DNA of 64,000 bases from Liolophura sinensis (taxonomy: Eukaryota > Mollusca > Polyplacophora > Chitonida > Chitonidae), in NCBI RefSeq assembly GCF_032854445.1, contig NC_088297.1, forward strand, positions 21,647,127 to 21,711,126, given 5' to 3'. A program made the position numbers and the translations under genes. This document shows positions 58,601 to 61,600 of this stretch, one piece after another. The notes beneath the pieces are model-generated. The model was not told the origin of the DNA. It saw only the letters and a program-made list of their open reading frames with translations, and searched no databases. The first letter of the stretch is position 1. Each line of letters opens with the position of its first letter.

Positions 58601-61600
58601 TACTCCCTGTCCCCCCTGATGTATACCTGTTGTGGGTTACCCAGATGATGGATACGCTCCTCACATTGTACTCCCTGTCCACCCTGATGTATACCTGTTG
58701 TGGGTTACCCAGAGGATGGATACACTTCTCACATTGTACTCCCTGTCCACCCTGATGTATACCTGTTGTGGGTTACCCAGATGATGGATACGCTCCTCAC
58801 ATTGTACTCTCTGTCCCCCCTGATGTATACCTGCTCTGGGTTACCCAGATGATGGATATGCTTCTCACATTGTACTCCCTGTCCACCCTGATGTATACCT
58901 GTTGTGGGTTACCCAGAGGATTGGATACGCTTCTCACATTGTACTCCCTGTCCACCCTGATGTATACCTGTTGTGGGTTACCCAGATGATGGATACTCTC
59001 CTCACATTGTACTCTCTGTCCACCCTGATGTATACCTGTTGTGGGTTACCCAGATGATGGATACACTTCTCACATTGTACTCCCTGTCCACCCTGATGTA
59101 TACCTGTTGTGGGTTACCCAGATGATGGATACTCTCCTCACATTGTACTCTCTGTCCACCCTGATGTATACCTGCTCTGGGTTACCCAGATGATGGATAC
59201 TCTCCTCACATTGTACTCCCTGTCCACCCTGATGTATATCTGTTGTGGGTTACCCAGAGGATGGATACGCTTCTCACATTGTACTCTCTGTCCACCCTGA
59301 TGTATACCTGTTGTGGGTTACCCAGATGATGGATACGCTTCTCACATTGTACTCTCTGTCCACCCTGATGTATACCTGTTGTGGGTTACCCAGATGATGG
59401 ATACGCTCCTCACATTGTACTCCCTGTCAACCCTGATGTATACCTGTTGTGGGTTACCCAGATGATGGATACTCTCCTCACATTGTACTCTCTGTCCACC
59501 CTGATGTATACCTGTTGTGGGTTACCCAGATGATGGATACTCTCTTCACATTGTACTCCCTGTCAACCCTGATGTTCTGTTTTACCCAGATGATGGATAC
59601 GCTGCTCACCACGCTGATCAGAGAAATGCAGAGCGATGTCCCCGGACGGCAGGAAGAAGCCAAGATGGTCTCCCGTCGATTTGTGCGTTCTGTTGCCCGG
59701 ATCTTTGTTGTGGTTAGCGTCGAGATGCAACCAATCGCTGGCAAGAAAACGAGGTGCAGTTTTCAGAAATTTAAAAAAATCAGAAAGTTTGTTGACATGA
59801 TCATGTTACATGGTCATGTCTGCACAGGAAGAAATATTGGGAAGCGTTTAACTTTTAGCAATTACTAAGCAGCTCTCTAAGTTAATTAAGCAGCACATTA
59901 ATTAAAGAAGAAATGTCAGAAGTAGTGTTTGGATAAAACATTTAAGGTGTCAGTGTTGTGCAGTTGTTATTACTCAACTATGTACATTGACCTCTGTAGG
60001 TCTCACTTTATCTTGTATTATGCGGATTAAATTATTTGAATACATAAATGGAATGTAACCCAATGAAATTTGAAATGATTAGGTATTTTGTTTTGCGTGA
60101 AGAGGGATATTGATGACCCTCACAACACTTTAATTTTCACCTAAGCTGTATGTATGAAATTCAGACATCCATTCAGACAGGTAAAAAGATGACGGGAACA
60201 AAGTTTCTTTTTGTGGACAGTTTACAATGCTCTTTCACCTGAAATGATTTCATTATAAGTATTTTCCCTGTCCTTTGATTTTTCTGTGTCATTTCGTTGC
60301 CCTCTTGAGCCCCGGTGGCCAAGTGTTAGCTTGCTAGTGCAACATAATCACCCAGGAGCCTCTCAGTAATGTAGTGGCTGGGACTTGATTCCAATTCAGC
60401 TCATACTGGCTTCCACTCTGGTTGTTCATGGAAGGGGTTTCCCAGTAACGTGATGCTAGTAGATTTCCTCCCACCACAATGCTGGTCGCCGTCATGTGAG
60501 TGAAATATTCTTGAGTATGACATAAATCACATAAAATCAAATGTTTACCCCCTCCTTTTCTCCCTCTTCCTCCAAAGCAGTGTCCCCTTGTGCCCCCCGA
60601 TTACCAAACCCAAGAGGGTGTTCCAGGCTTTGATCAACATCGCCATCGAGGAGCTGTGCCAGATTGCCAATGCCCTCATCGCACCCGTCCGCATGGGAGT
60701 CGTCCGCCCTACAGCTCCTTTCTCACTGGTCTCCATCAGCTCAGAAGCTGTTCAGGTTTGTGTAAAAGTTTTAATCACAAATACAGGTGATAAAGTACTC
60801 TGCATTCCAAGTAAACATCAGAGCACCTGTAGGGTCAGTTGAACTCTCAGAATCTGGCAAAATAAGTGAAGTACTGGAATTCTTCAATCTACTCGCATGC
60901 CTGCATGGTGTTTATTCAAGCATATTCTGAAGGCATTATTCTGTGTACTAATTCTACTTTTTGTGAAGCCCTGAAACTGGTAAGTCTGACCAATGTAGTT
61001 TTGTCTCCAAAATCAGTTTGAAAATGAGGATAAATTGCGCAGAAAGTTGCTCTTTTTTTATGGGAAAAGGTTGAAAGATTAGGGTAGTCATGCCATGGAG
61101 GTCATTTACCTTAATAATAACACAAGTACTGACAGTTACCCATGTTTAGTATTGGGTAGATTTTCAGTATTTACATTCAAGGATCAATGAAAGCCATATC
61201 GGTGAAATATTCAATGTCTACCCCTAATGCTCTCTATCAAGGGTGTTTAATAAACCAGTGTTTTTCTGCGTAGTCATTCATGTGCAGGCCACCTTTTCTC
61301 AAGATTGTTTTGTCTTCATACTAAAGGGCTGATTCATTGATGGAGATAAACATAGCTTGAGCTCATGTTCCCTTATCAAGGTCTGGATTAGTCTTATTTT
61401 GTTAGCCATTGTATGGTTGCACACTTGCCAAAGTGGGCTTCAGCCAAATTTTCTCTTTCTTGTTTTTGACCATTAGGGTAGTGAGGAGTTATTCAGTGCA
61501 GACCCGCTGCCTCCCCGGCCATCCTCTGAGGTATCCGCGGTAACGCCTGATGTGGTGTATGTGCCTCCGGTTATCTCCCACAGAGATGTGTCTCAATCAG

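Noticed and set aside
56959-59300. Multiple ~63-codon open frames
   Set aside because: Shadows of the 68-bp minisatellite; only exon 32 itself at 59590 is coding.
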